Source: an uncultured Bacilli bacterium (lineage in GTDB: Bacteria > Bacillota_I > Bacilli_A > RF39 > UBA660). From it: a stretch of DNA of 7,128 nt. Made by a program: the position numbers and the translations under genes. Below are positions 1-6,121 of this stretch, piece by piece; within the stretch, counting starts at the first letter, position 1, and every line of letters begins with the position of its first letter. The stretch is taken from NCBI GenBank assembly GCA_949746915.1, contig CATKEA010000073.1, forward strand, positions 1-7,128, read 5' to 3'. The notes under the pieces are model-generated. The model had not been told where the DNA came from, ran no database searches, and saw only the letters and a program-made list of their open reading frames with translations.

Positions 1-8
1 AAAAAAGG

Positions 9-37
9 TTGACAAAATATTATGATATTAATATAAT
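9..37 (+). promoter_or_regulatory. Strong sigma-A promoter of the NAD salvage operon
   Basis: A perfect -35 box TTGACA (9-14) and a perfect -10 box TATAAT (32-37) are separated by exactly 17 bp. Transcription should begin near position 44, leaving a leader of about 150 nt before pncA. The last T of the -10 box is also the first base of the palindrome TGTTAATAACA, so a repressor bound there would block RNA polymerase. A fully consensus promoter overlapped by an operator is typical of a gene set kept off by a repressor. The start point is inferred, not seen. Confidence 0.88.
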
Positions 38-47
38 GTTAATAACA
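37..47. promoter_or_regulatory. Putative NrtR operator 1, at the operon start point
   Basis: TGTTA-A-TAACA is a perfect 5+1+5 inverted repeat centred at 42. It overlaps the end of the -10 box and the predicted +1 site. A near-identical palindrome (TGTTAATAAGA) lies at the start point of the nrtR promoter at 6094-6104, which links the site to the regulator encoded in the same cluster. Assignment to NrtR is inferred from this shared motif, its placement and gene context. Other regulators cannot be excluded. Confidence 0.65.
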
Positions 48-63
48 GGCGAGAAAGTCTGTT
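44..63 (+). other. Possible 5'-terminal mRNA hairpin
   Basis: AACAGGC (44-50) can pair with GTCTGTT (57-63), giving a 7-bp stem with one G-U pair and a six-base loop, GAGAAA. It would sit at the very 5' end of the transcript if initiation is near 44. It could protect the mRNA from 5' decay, or be a by-product of the operator sequence. Only two more T follow the stem, so it is a poor terminator. No riboswitch fold was recognised here. Confidence 0.35.
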
Positions 64-73
64 TTAACAAAAG

Positions 74-90
74 AAATGTTATTAGCATTT
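74..90. promoter_or_regulatory. Putative NrtR operator 2
   Basis: AAATGTTA-T-TAGCATTT is a 17-bp inverted repeat centred at 82 with a single mismatched pair. Its core resembles operators 1 and 3. Its centre lies exactly 40 bp from each neighbour. It falls downstream of the predicted start point, inside the leader, where a bound repressor could act as a roadblock or help form a higher-order complex. Function is inferred from the repeated pattern. Confidence 0.5.
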
Positions 91-150
91 TGTTAAAAAG
101 AATATTTTTTAGAAAATGTTATTAACAAAATATTAAAAAGAAAATTTTTT
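76..150. repeat. Tandem 40-bp leader repeat, two copies
   Basis: Bases 76-110 and 116-150 align without gaps at 29 of 35 positions, with the second copy starting exactly 40 bp after the first. Each copy begins with the ATGTTATTA-type palindrome and continues into TTAAAAAGAA followed by a T-run. The similarity extends well past the palindrome, so this looks like a duplicated unit and not just two independent binding sites. No protein is encoded here. Confidence 0.7.
117..127. promoter_or_regulatory. Putative NrtR operator 3
   Basis: TGTTA-T-TAACA is a perfect 5+1+5 palindrome centred at 122, differing from operator 1 only in the central base. It is the copy inside the second 40-bp repeat unit. 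Spacing of 40 bp from operator 2 is close to four helical turns, which would place bound proteins on roughly the same face of the DNA. Confidence 0.55.
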
Positions 151-172
151 TTTTAAAGTGTAGTTTATTGAA

Positions 173-183
173 TGTTAATAATT
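173..183. promoter_or_regulatory. Weak fourth palindrome near the pncA ribosome binding site
   Basis: TGTTAATAATT matches TGTTAATAACA at nine of eleven positions, with the last two bases diverged. It lies immediately before the strong Shine-Dalgarno AAGGAGGT (185-192). Its centre, 178, is 56 bp from operator 3, so it breaks the 40-bp rhythm. In DNA this AT-rich a partial match may be chance. Confidence 0.25.
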
Positions 184-196
184 TAAGGAGGTTAAT

Positions 197-793
197 ATGA
201 AAAAAGAACAATTAGAAAATTTATTATTTGTAGTTGATATGATTAATGGATTTTGTAAGAATGGTGCACTTGCTGATCGTAGAATACTTGAAGTTGTCGA
301 AAGACAAAAGGAGGTAATAGAAGCTTATTTAAGAGATAGGAATTCAGATGTAATTTTTATTGTTGATAGTCATGATAAAAATGCAAGTGAATTTGATAGT
401 TTTCCTATACATTGTTTGAGGGGGAGTATTGAGTCAGAAATAATTGATGAACTTAAGCCATTTACTAATGGAAAATTAATTATAAAAAAGAATTCTACTA
501 GTGCAATATTTGCACCAGGAGTACTTGAAGTTATCAATAAAAATCGTAGTTTAAAGCGTGTTGAGATAATTGGTTGTTGTACAGATATTTGCATTAGTAA
601 TTTTGCAATACCATTGGTATCTTATTTTAATCAAAATAATCGTAAGGTTGATGTTGTTGTAGATAGGGATGCTGTTAGTACATATGATAGTCCAAATCAT
701 AATAGTGAACAATATAGTGAAATGGCTTTTAAATTAATGCAGCAGAGCGGGGTTGTATTGGTAAAAAAATTGGGAAATGGAGTGAATAAATAA
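197..793 (+). CDS. pncA: Nicotinamidase (isochorismatase family)
   Basis: It hydrolyses nicotinamide to nicotinate and ammonia in the cytoplasm, the first step of deamidating NAD salvage. The 198-residue length fits bacterial nicotinamidases. The cysteine-hydrolase triad is visible as Asp14 (VDMINGF), Lys98 (KKNSTSA) and Cys132 (TDIC). Metal ligands expected for the family are present as Asp57 and His59 (DSHD) and His72 (FPIHCLRG). The ATG has a strong AAGGAGGT at 185-192, which settles the start. It is the first gene of the operon, and its stop overlaps the pncB start by one base (TAATG). Isochorismatase itself is an alternative for the fold, but the metal-binding motif and NAD neighbours make nicotinamidase far more likely. 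Confidence 0.93.
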   Translation: MKKEQLENLLFVVDMINGFCKNGALADRRILEVVERQKEVIEAYLRDRNSDVIFIVDSHDKNASEFDSFPIHCLRGSIESEIIDELKPFTNGKLIIKKNSTSAIFAPGVLEVINKNRSLKRVEIIGCCTDICISNFAIPLVSYFNQNNRKVDVVVDRDAVSTYDSPNHNSEQYSEMAFKLMQQSGVVLVKKLGNGVNK

Positions 794-2415
794 TGAAAAA
801 AGATAAGATAATGATAAATGACAATGAAATTACGATAGAGGAGTTAGGTAATTTGATTGGTTTTACTGATAAAGTAAATGATTTAAAAGAGTTGAGAGAA
901 AAAATTAGAGAATTACAAGAAGCTGATAATAACACATTGATGACTGATTTATATGAGCTTACGATGTCAGATACTTATTTGGATATTAATAAGAAAGATG
1001 AGATTGCTTATTTTGATATTTTTTATAGAACAAATGCATTTAATGGCGGTTATATGATTTCAGGAGGACTTGATGAATGTATTAATTATATTAAGAATTT
1101 TCATTTTACAGAAAGCGATATTGAGTATTTGAGAAGTACAGGAAAGTTTAATGAAGATTTACTTGTTTATTTAAAGGATTTAAAATTTACAGGAGATGTT
1201 TATGCAATACCAGATGGAACACCAATATTTCCCAACGAACCAGTACTTACTGTTAGAGCTCCATTAATTGAAGCACAAATTCTTGAAACAGCACTTCTAA
1301 CTGCTTATAATACAGGAAGTCTTACGACTACTGCTAGTAAAAGGGTAACAAATGCTGCTAAAGGTATTCCAGTAATGGAGTTTGGAGCAAGGCGTGTTCG
1401 TGGAGGAATAACAGCTACAGTTGAAGAAAGTAAATATGCTTTTGTTGGTGGATGTAAGTCTACTTCTAATACTAAAGCTGGTAAGAAGTATGGAATACCA
1501 GTAGCTGGAACGCAAGCGCATTCTTCTATTCAAGATTTTGATTCTGAAGAAGAAGCATTTTTGGCTTATGCACAAAGAACTCCAAATAAAAATGAATGTG
1601 TTTTCTTAGTAGATACATATGATACTTTAAATAGTGGAATACCTAATGCAATAAAGGTAAGCAAGGAGTATTTAGAACCTAATGGTTATCGTTTAAAGGG
1701 AATAAGAATAGATAGTGGTGATCTTGTCTATTTAACTAAAGCAGCTAGAGTTATGTTAGATGAAGCAGGAATGCAAGATACTCTTATTTGTGTTTCAAAT
1801 AGTTTAGATGAGTATAAGATTACTTCTTATTTAAATCAAGGTGCTAAGATAGATAGTTTTGGTATAGGAGATAATATTGTCGCACCTAAAGAGAGAGCTA
1901 ATTTTGTTTATAAATTAGTTGCTGTTGAAAAAGATGGTGTAATTATACCTAAGATTAAAGTAAGTGGTGATGCTATAAAAACGACCAATCCAGGTTTTAA
2001 AAAAGTTGTACGTTTTTTTGATTTTGATACTAATAAGGTACTTGGTGATGTTATTTGTGGATTTGATGAAGATATACCTTTAGATGGTTATACTTTAGTA
2101 AGTGATAAAAGTCCATGGAAAAAGTTGGAACTTACAGATTATCGAATTAAAACTTTGCAAGTTCCAATATTTAAAAATGGGCAATTGGTTTATGAAATGC
2201 CAACTTTAAAGGAAAGACAAGAATATTGTGATAGTTTATTTGAAACATTGACAGATAGAATAATTGATATAGATAATCCACATGAATATTATGTTGATTT
2301 AAGTGAAGAGGTTCGCAATCAGAAAGAATACTTGTTATATGACACAATGGAAAAAGCTTCTAGGTGTGCTAAAGAATTTAGAGGATTTCAAAAGAAAATA
2401 GGGGTTAAAAAATGA
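793..2415 (+). CDS. pncB: Nicotinate phosphoribosyltransferase
   Basis: It joins nicotinate to PRPP to give nicotinate mononucleotide, with ATP hydrolysis, the committed step of nicotinate salvage. Family motifs appear in order: LMTDLYELTM (49-58), GGYMISGGL (85-93), EFGARR (196-201), GTQAHS (239-244, with the likely phosphorylated His243), RIDSGDL (305-311) and KTTNPG (396-401). The protein has 540 residues, longer than the roughly 480-490 usual in Firmicutes. The excess is mostly an N-terminal stretch of about 46 residues before the conserved core, charged and probably helical. The start ATG overlaps the pncA stop, with a modest GGAG (779-782) upstream. Met7 is an alternative start without a visible ribosome site. 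The end overlaps the next gene as ATGA. Confidence 0.95.
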   Translation: MKKDKIMINDNEITIEELGNLIGFTDKVNDLKELREKIRELQEADNNTLMTDLYELTMSDTYLDINKKDEIAYFDIFYRTNAFNGGYMISGGLDECINYIKNFHFTESDIEYLRSTGKFNEDLLVYLKDLKFTGDVYAIPDGTPIFPNEPVLTVRAPLIEAQILETALLTAYNTGSLTTTASKRVTNAAKGIPVMEFGARRVRGGITATVEESKYAFVGGCKSTSNTKAGKKYGIPVAGTQAHSSIQDFDSEEEAFLAYAQRTPNKNECVFLVDTYDTLNSGIPNAIKVSKEYLEPNGYRLKGIRIDSGDLVYLTKAARVMLDEAGMQDTLICVSNSLDEYKITSYLNQGAKIDSFGIGDNIVAPKERANFVYKLVAVEKDGVIIPKIKVSGDAIKTTNPGFKKVVRFFDFDTNKVLGDVICGFDEDIPLDGYTLVSDKSPWKKLELTDYRIKTLQVPIFKNGQLVYEMPTLKERQEYCDSLFETLTDRIIDIDNPHEYYVDLSEEVRNQKEYLLYDTMEKASRCAKEFRGFQKKIGVKK

Positions 2416-3011
2416 GAAAAGAAAAGATTGCTGAGTTAGAAAGATTAATGAGTGAAGTAAGACCTGTTTCTTATTTCTTAATGGATGATAAAAGTAAATT
2501 TGTTGATGTTAGTGTTTATAATATTCTATTAAATAATGGAAAGACTATTAGAAGAGAGAAAATAACAAAGAATGGTAAGGATGGAAGTGCTGTTATTATA
2601 TTTGCTCTTGATTCTAATAATGAAGTTTTACTATCTGTTGAACCTAGAGTATTTACTAAAAATGGTGTAGGAGTTTCACTTCCTGCAGGTTATATAGAAG
2701 ATGGGGAAAGTCCGATTGTAGCTGGTATTAGAGAATTACTTGAAGAAACTGGTTATTTAGCTTCTAATGGAGAAGTAATAGCAGAGTATTATCAAGATGA
2801 GGGAATATCTTCTGCTTATAATTATGGTGTTTTATTAACTGATTTGGTTGATACTGGTAAACAACATTTAGATGAAGACGAGTTCGTTAAAAAATTTAAA
2901 TGTAGCGTTGATGAGGTCTTAGAACTTATCGATATGTCTTTTATTGAATCAGTAAATTCCAAATATACAGTTCAAAAGGCTGTTGAAAAAATAAAAATAA
3001 TGAAGAAATAG
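2412..3011 (+). CDS. Nudix hydrolase, ADP-ribose pyrophosphatase-like
   Basis: Probably cleaves ADP-ribose or a related dinucleotide to AMP plus a phosphorylated sugar. A complete Nudix box covers residues 93-115 with every key position kept: Gly93, Glu99, Arg107-Glu108, Glu111-Glu112 and Gly114. The preceding LPAGYIEDGE is the form typical of ADP-ribose pyrophosphatases. Residues 1-60 form the N-terminal beta region common in that group. At 199 residues it has a normal size. It overlaps pncB by four bases (ATGA) with GGGG at 2401-2404 as ribosome site. In an NAD operon it may clear ADP-ribose or spent NAD products, which would also change the ligand pool seen by the NrtR-type regulator. Substrate cannot be fixed from sequence; NADH or other nucleoside diphosphate derivatives are possible. 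Confidence 0.85.
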   Translation: MRKEKIAELERLMSEVRPVSYFLMDDKSKFVDVSVYNILLNNGKTIRREKITKNGKDGSAVIIFALDSNNEVLLSVEPRVFTKNGVGVSLPAGYIEDGESPIVAGIRELLEETGYLASNGEVIAEYYQDEGISSAYNYGVLLTDLVDTGKQHLDEDEFVKKFKCSVDEVLELIDMSFIESVNSKYTVQKAVEKIKIMKK

Positions 3012-3021
3012 GGTGTTTTTT

Positions 3022-4962
3022 ATGTTAGAATATGGTTTTGTTAGAGTAGGAGCTAGTTCATTAAACTTAAGAGTTGGTGATGTATTTTTTAATCAGAAAG
3101 AGATTGTTAGAGTAATAAAGGAAGCTAATAAAAAAGAAATTGCTATTTTAGTTTTTCCTGAACTTTCTATTACTGGGTATACTGCTGCTGATTTGTTTTT
3201 GAATGATACACTTTTAGAACAAAGTTTAATTGGAATGGAACAAATTTTAAAAAGTACTAGTAAATTGGATATTATTAGTATAATAGGTTGTCCTTTAAAA
3301 ATTGATAATCAGTTATTTAATACTGCTTTTGTAATAAGTAGAGGACATATTCTTGGAATTATTCCTAAAACATATATTCCTAATTATGGGGAGTTTTATG
3401 AAAAAAGATGGTTTGCTCCTAGTAGTAATCTTAATAGTAATTCTGTTTATGTTTTAGGACAGGAAGTTCCTGTTGGAGCAAATTTGTTATTTAGAGATAA
3501 GACTAGAAATGATGTTTGTTTTGGAGTAGAGATTTGTGAGGATTTATGGGCTGTTACTTCACCATCTGATAGTCTTGCTAAGAGTGGTGCTACATTAATA
3601 TTTAATTTATCTAGTAGTAATGAAGTTATTGGAAAATATCAATATCGTAAAAATTTGGTTTCTGTTAAATCAAGTCTTACTATGACTGGATACATTTATG
3701 CTTCTAGTGGTATTAATGAATCAACTACTGATTTAGTATTTTCAGGTCATACAATGATTTATGAAAATGGTACCCTTTTAGCTGAGGGAGAAAGATTTAA
3801 GCTTGATTCTGATTTAATATATAATGATGTTGATGTTCAGAGGCTTGCAAATCTTCGTCGTCGTAATACTAGTTTTATGGGAGTAAAAGCTGATCTTTCT
3901 TATAGATATATTGATGTTGTTGTAAGGAAAAGTAAAGAACTGGTTCGTAAGTATGAAAGATTTCCTTTTGTACCAGCTAGTGATACAGAAAAGTTATTAA
4001 GATGTAAGGAAATTTTGGATATTCAGGCAGCAGGTTTATGTAAAAGATTACTTCATATTGGTATTAAAAAAACAGTAATAGGAATATCTGGCGGTCTTGA
4101 TTCAACTCTTGCTTTTTTAGTTATATTAGAGTGTTATAAAAAGCTTGGTATTTCTAATGATAATTTAATAGCTATAACTATGCCTGGATTTGGAACTACT
4201 AATCGAACTTTAGATAATTCAATTAAATTAATGAAATCTTATGAGGTAGATATTAGAAGTATTGATATTAAAGAGTCTTGTTTAAAGCATTTTGAAGATA
4301 TTTCTTATGATAAGGATATATATGATGTTACATACGAGAATGTTCAAGCTAGAGAAAGAACACAAATTCTTATGGATGTTGCTAATAAAGAAGGTGCTAT
4401 TGTTATTGGTACAGGAGATTTATCAGAACTTATTTTAGGATGGTGTACATATAATGGTGATCATATGAGTATGTATGCGGTTAATTCTAGTATTCCTAAA
4501 ACATTAGTTAAAGATCTAGTTAAATCAATTGCTTTTACTCAAGATGAAGAACAAAGAAAGATACTTATGGATATTGTTGATACACCTATATCACCAGAGT
4601 TGTTACCTACTGATAATGGGAAGATAAAACAGAAAACTGAGGATACTATCGGTCCTTATGAGTTACATGATTTTTTTACTTATCATTTTTTAAGATATGG
4701 TGCAGGTGTTAAAAAGATTTATTATATAGCTTGTAAAACTTTCGATGGTATTTATACAAAAGCTGAAATTAAAAAGTGGTTACGAGTTTTTATAGTAAGA
4801 TTTTTTCAACAACAATTTAAGAGAAATTGTTTACCTGATGGTGTTAAAGTTGGAACAATTAGTGTTTCTCCTAGGGGTGATCTTAGAATGCCAAGTGATG
4901 CTAGTTATAAAATATTTCTTGAGGAGTTGGAAAGATTAGATGAAACGAGAGATGTTGAATGA
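3022..4962 (+). CDS. nadE: Glutamine-dependent NAD+ synthetase
   Basis: It amidates nicotinic acid adenine dinucleotide to NAD using ATP, with ammonia taken from glutamine. It is a two-domain enzyme of 646 residues, in the range of the long bacterial form. The N-terminal nitrilase-like glutaminase keeps Glu47 (FPEL), Lys116 (PKTY) and Cys172 (EICED). The C-terminal synthetase has the ATP pyrophosphatase loop SGGLDST (356-362) and the conserved GTGDLSE region (464-470). The opening GFVRVGAS aligns with the known long-form start. ATG at 3022 is preferred because AGGGTG (3010-3015) lies six bases upstream. An in-frame GTG at 3013 would add only three residues and has no ribosome site. Its stop overlaps nadD by ATGA, supporting coupled synthesis of the last two NAD enzymes. 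Confidence 0.95.
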   Translation: MLEYGFVRVGASSLNLRVGDVFFNQKEIVRVIKEANKKEIAILVFPELSITGYTAADLFLNDTLLEQSLIGMEQILKSTSKLDIISIIGCPLKIDNQLFNTAFVISRGHILGIIPKTYIPNYGEFYEKRWFAPSSNLNSNSVYVLGQEVPVGANLLFRDKTRNDVCFGVEICEDLWAVTSPSDSLAKSGATLIFNLSSSNEVIGKYQYRKNLVSVKSSLTMTGYIYASSGINESTTDLVFSGHTMIYENGTLLAEGERFKLDSDLIYNDVDVQRLANLRRRNTSFMGVKADLSYRYIDVVVRKSKELVRKYERFPFVPASDTEKLLRCKEILDIQAAGLCKRLLHIGIKKTVIGISGGLDSTLAFLVILECYKKLGISNDNLIAITMPGFGTTNRTLDNSIKLMKSYEVDIRSIDIKESCLKHFEDISYDKDIYDVTYENVQARERTQILMDVANKEGAIVIGTGDLSELILGWCTYNGDHMSMYAVNSSIPKTLVKDLVKSIAFTQDEEQRKILMDIVDTPISPELLPTDNGKIKQKTEDTIGPYELHDFFTYHFLRYGAGVKKIYYIACKTFDGIYTKAEIKKWLRVFIVRFFQQQFKRNCLPDGVKVGTISVSPRGDLRMPSDASYKIFLEELERLDETRDVE

Positions 4963-5543
4963 AAATAGGGATATTTGGTGGAAGTTTTAATCCTATTCAT
5001 AAGATGCATGAGGATATGGCGGTAGGAATATTAAAAGAATTTGGGCTTGATAAGGTTATTTTTGTTCCAACAGGAGATAAATATAATAAAAGAGATTTAC
5101 TTGATGTAAAGAAGCGTTATCATATGGTTAGTTTGGTATGTTCTAAATATAAAGAGTTTGAAGTGTCTGATTATGAAGTTAGAAATGGAAATAGATATAC
5201 ATATCAAACACTTAATTATTTTAGTGAGATATATAAAGATGCTGAGATATATTTTATAATGGGTGCTGATAGTTTAGTTGATTTTGAAAATTGGAAAAAG
5301 ATTGATGTTATTTTAAGAAATTATAAATTATTAGTAGTTGGTCGTTGCAATATTTGTCTTGATGAAGTAACTGATAAATATATAGAATATAAGAATAATA
5401 TTATGTTATCTAATGTTAAAACAGCTATTGTTTCATCTACTTTTATTAGAGAATTATTAAGACTTGGTAATAGGAAAGAGGTAAGTTGTTTTCTTGATGT
5501 AGATGTTCTTGATTATATAAAGAAAAATGGTTTATACTTATAG
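4959..5543 (+). CDS. nadD: Nicotinate-nucleotide adenylyltransferase
   Basis: It transfers AMP from ATP to nicotinate mononucleotide, giving nicotinic acid adenine dinucleotide for NadE. The 194 residues show the nucleotidyltransferase fold: GGSFNPIHKMH (7-17) with His14 and His17, FIMGADSL (99-106) followed by Trp112, and the C-terminal VSSTFIRE (158-165). Two features are unusual. The HxGH motif reads HKMH, with Met for Gly, and the PPHK segment after VPTG is replaced by DKYNK (40-44). It is still the only candidate in the window for this essential step and sits directly against nadE. A related adenylyltransferase with another acceptor is less likely. No strong ribosome site precedes it, so translation probably depends on coupling through the ATGA overlap. 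Confidence 0.88.
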   Translation: MKIGIFGGSFNPIHKMHEDMAVGILKEFGLDKVIFVPTGDKYNKRDLLDVKKRYHMVSLVCSKYKEFEVSDYEVRNGNRYTYQTLNYFSEIYKDAEIYFIMGADSLVDFENWKKIDVILRNYKLLVVGRCNICLDEVTDKYIEYKNNIMLSNVKTAIVSSTFIRELLRLGNRKEVSCFLDVDVLDYIKKNGLYL

Positions 5544-5574
5544 TAATTTAAATTTATAGAAAAGAGGTATTTTT

Positions 5575-6054
5575 ATGGAAGAAAAGGTAAATGATTTAGT
5601 AAAGAGACTTATAAAACTTAATGAAACAGTTGCTACTATGGAGTCATGTACAGGTGGTGGTGTTTGTAATCAGATTACGAATGTTTTAGGAGCTAGTGAA
5701 ATTTTAAAATTTAGTGCTGTAACATATTCTAATGAGTATAAAATTAAAATGGGAGTCGATAGTAATATAATAGATAAGTATACAGTATATAGTAAGGAAA
5801 CAGCTGTTGAGATGAGTCATAAAATTAGCGATTTTGCTAATAGTGATTTTGGTATTGGAGTTACAGGTAAGCTTAATAGAAGTGATAGTAGTAATCCTTA
5901 TGGTAGTGATAATATGGTTTTTGTTAATGTGTATGATAGGAAGAAAAATCTTGATTATACAATTAGTATTGAGGCTATTTATGAAGAAAGATGTGAAAAT
6001 AAACTTTTAGTAATTGATAAGATTATGGATTTGATGTTAGAAATAGTTAAATAG
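5575..6054 (+). CDS. pncC: Nicotinamide-nucleotide amidohydrolase, CinA C-terminal family
   Basis: It converts NMN to NaMN plus ammonia, returning NMN (released for example by NAD-dependent DNA ligase) to the NadD-NadE route. It is a stand-alone CinA C-terminal domain of 159 residues. Visible motifs are MESCTGG (22-28), GASE (39-42) and YSNEYK (51-56) with the conserved Tyr51 and Lys56. The later loop, TGxAGP in most relatives, reads TGKLNRSDSS here (97-106), so this is a divergent subgroup. AGAGGT (5563-5568) sits six bases before the ATG, and the gene begins 31 bases after nadD. Placement between nadD and nrtR strongly supports the NMN role. The catalytic consequence of the altered loop is unknown. 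Confidence 0.85.
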   Translation: MEEKVNDLVKRLIKLNETVATMESCTGGGVCNQITNVLGASEILKFSAVTYSNEYKIKMGVDSNIIDKYTVYSKETAVEMSHKISDFANSDFGIGVTGKLNRSDSSNPYGSDNMVFVNVYDRKKNLDYTISIEAIYEERCENKLLVIDKIMDLMLEIVK

Positions 6055-6073
6055 TTTTGTTGTTTAATTTTTT
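6047..6073 (+). terminator. Possible weak terminator or attenuator at the end of pncC
   Basis: Bases 6047-6054 can pair with 6060-6067 around a five-base loop, giving eight pairs, two of them G-U, followed by six T (6068-6073). It contains the pncC stop codon and almost no G-C pairs, so it would be a poor terminator. It could lower read-through from the operon into nrtR, which has its own promoter immediately downstream. Chance pairing in AT-rich DNA is equally plausible. Confidence 0.3.
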
Positions 6074-6088
6074 CTTGTGTGTTATAAT
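6060..6088 (+). promoter_or_regulatory. Promoter of the nrtR-type gene
   Basis: A perfect TATAAT (6083-6088) with the extended -10 element TG at 6080-6081 lies 17 bp downstream of TTGTTT (6060-6065), a three-of-six -35 match. The extended -10 compensates for the poor -35. Predicted start is near 6095, about 27 nt before the gene. The 12-mer GTGTGTTATAAT recurs in the promoter at 7034. Confidence 0.75.
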
Positions 6089-6093
6089 TGTTT

Positions 6094-6104
6094 TGTTAAT
6101 AAGA
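6094..6104. promoter_or_regulatory. Putative NrtR operator at its own promoter
   Basis: TGTTA-A-TAAGA matches the operon operator TGTTAATAACA at ten of eleven positions and lies on the predicted start point of the nrtR promoter. Sharing the motif and position with the operon promoter suggests that the regulator represses its own transcription too. Only the sequence match supports this. Confidence 0.6.
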
Positions 6105-6121
6105 TTACTTTGAGGTGTTAG

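Noticed and set aside
74..130. CRISPR-like or phage attachment repeat
   Set aside because: There are only two full copies at 40-bp spacing with no unrelated spacers, cas genes, integrase or tRNA gene. Operator duplication is the simpler reading.
44..196. Riboswitch in the 150-nt leader, for example an NAD-responsive one
   Set aside because: The leader is almost all A and T, with only one small hairpin and no conserved riboswitch core that I recognise. DNA palindromes explain its structure better.
306..315. Strong Shine-Dalgarno-like AAAAGGAGGT inside pncA
   Set aside because: No ATG, GTG or TTG follows at a usable distance. It is simply the coding sequence for Gln-Lys-Glu-Val within pncA.
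370..594. Minus-strand open frame of 74 codons opposite pncA
   Set aside because: It lies fully under a well-supported gene, has no recognisable motif and no convincing ribosome site. It is a shadow of AT-rich coding DNA.
729..935. Minus-strand open frame of 68 codons spanning the pncA/pncB junction
   Set aside because: It is antisense to two confident genes. Its hydrophobic look is the complement of Lys/Glu/Asn-rich coding sequence, not evidence of a membrane peptide.
1297..1575. Minus-strand open frame of 92 codons opposite pncB
   Set aside because: It is antisense to the conserved catalytic core of PncB. Its Ser/Cys-rich translation has no family resemblance.
3013..3021. GTG start for NadE at 3013
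   Set aside because: It is two bases after the previous stop with no ribosome site before it. The GTG itself forms part of the AGGGTG that would serve the ATG at 3022.
5884..5914. Short tandem AGTGATAGT-like repeat in pncC
   Set aside because: It is low-complexity Ser/Asp/Asn coding in the variable loop after TGKLNR. The copies are too short and imperfect to call a repeat element.
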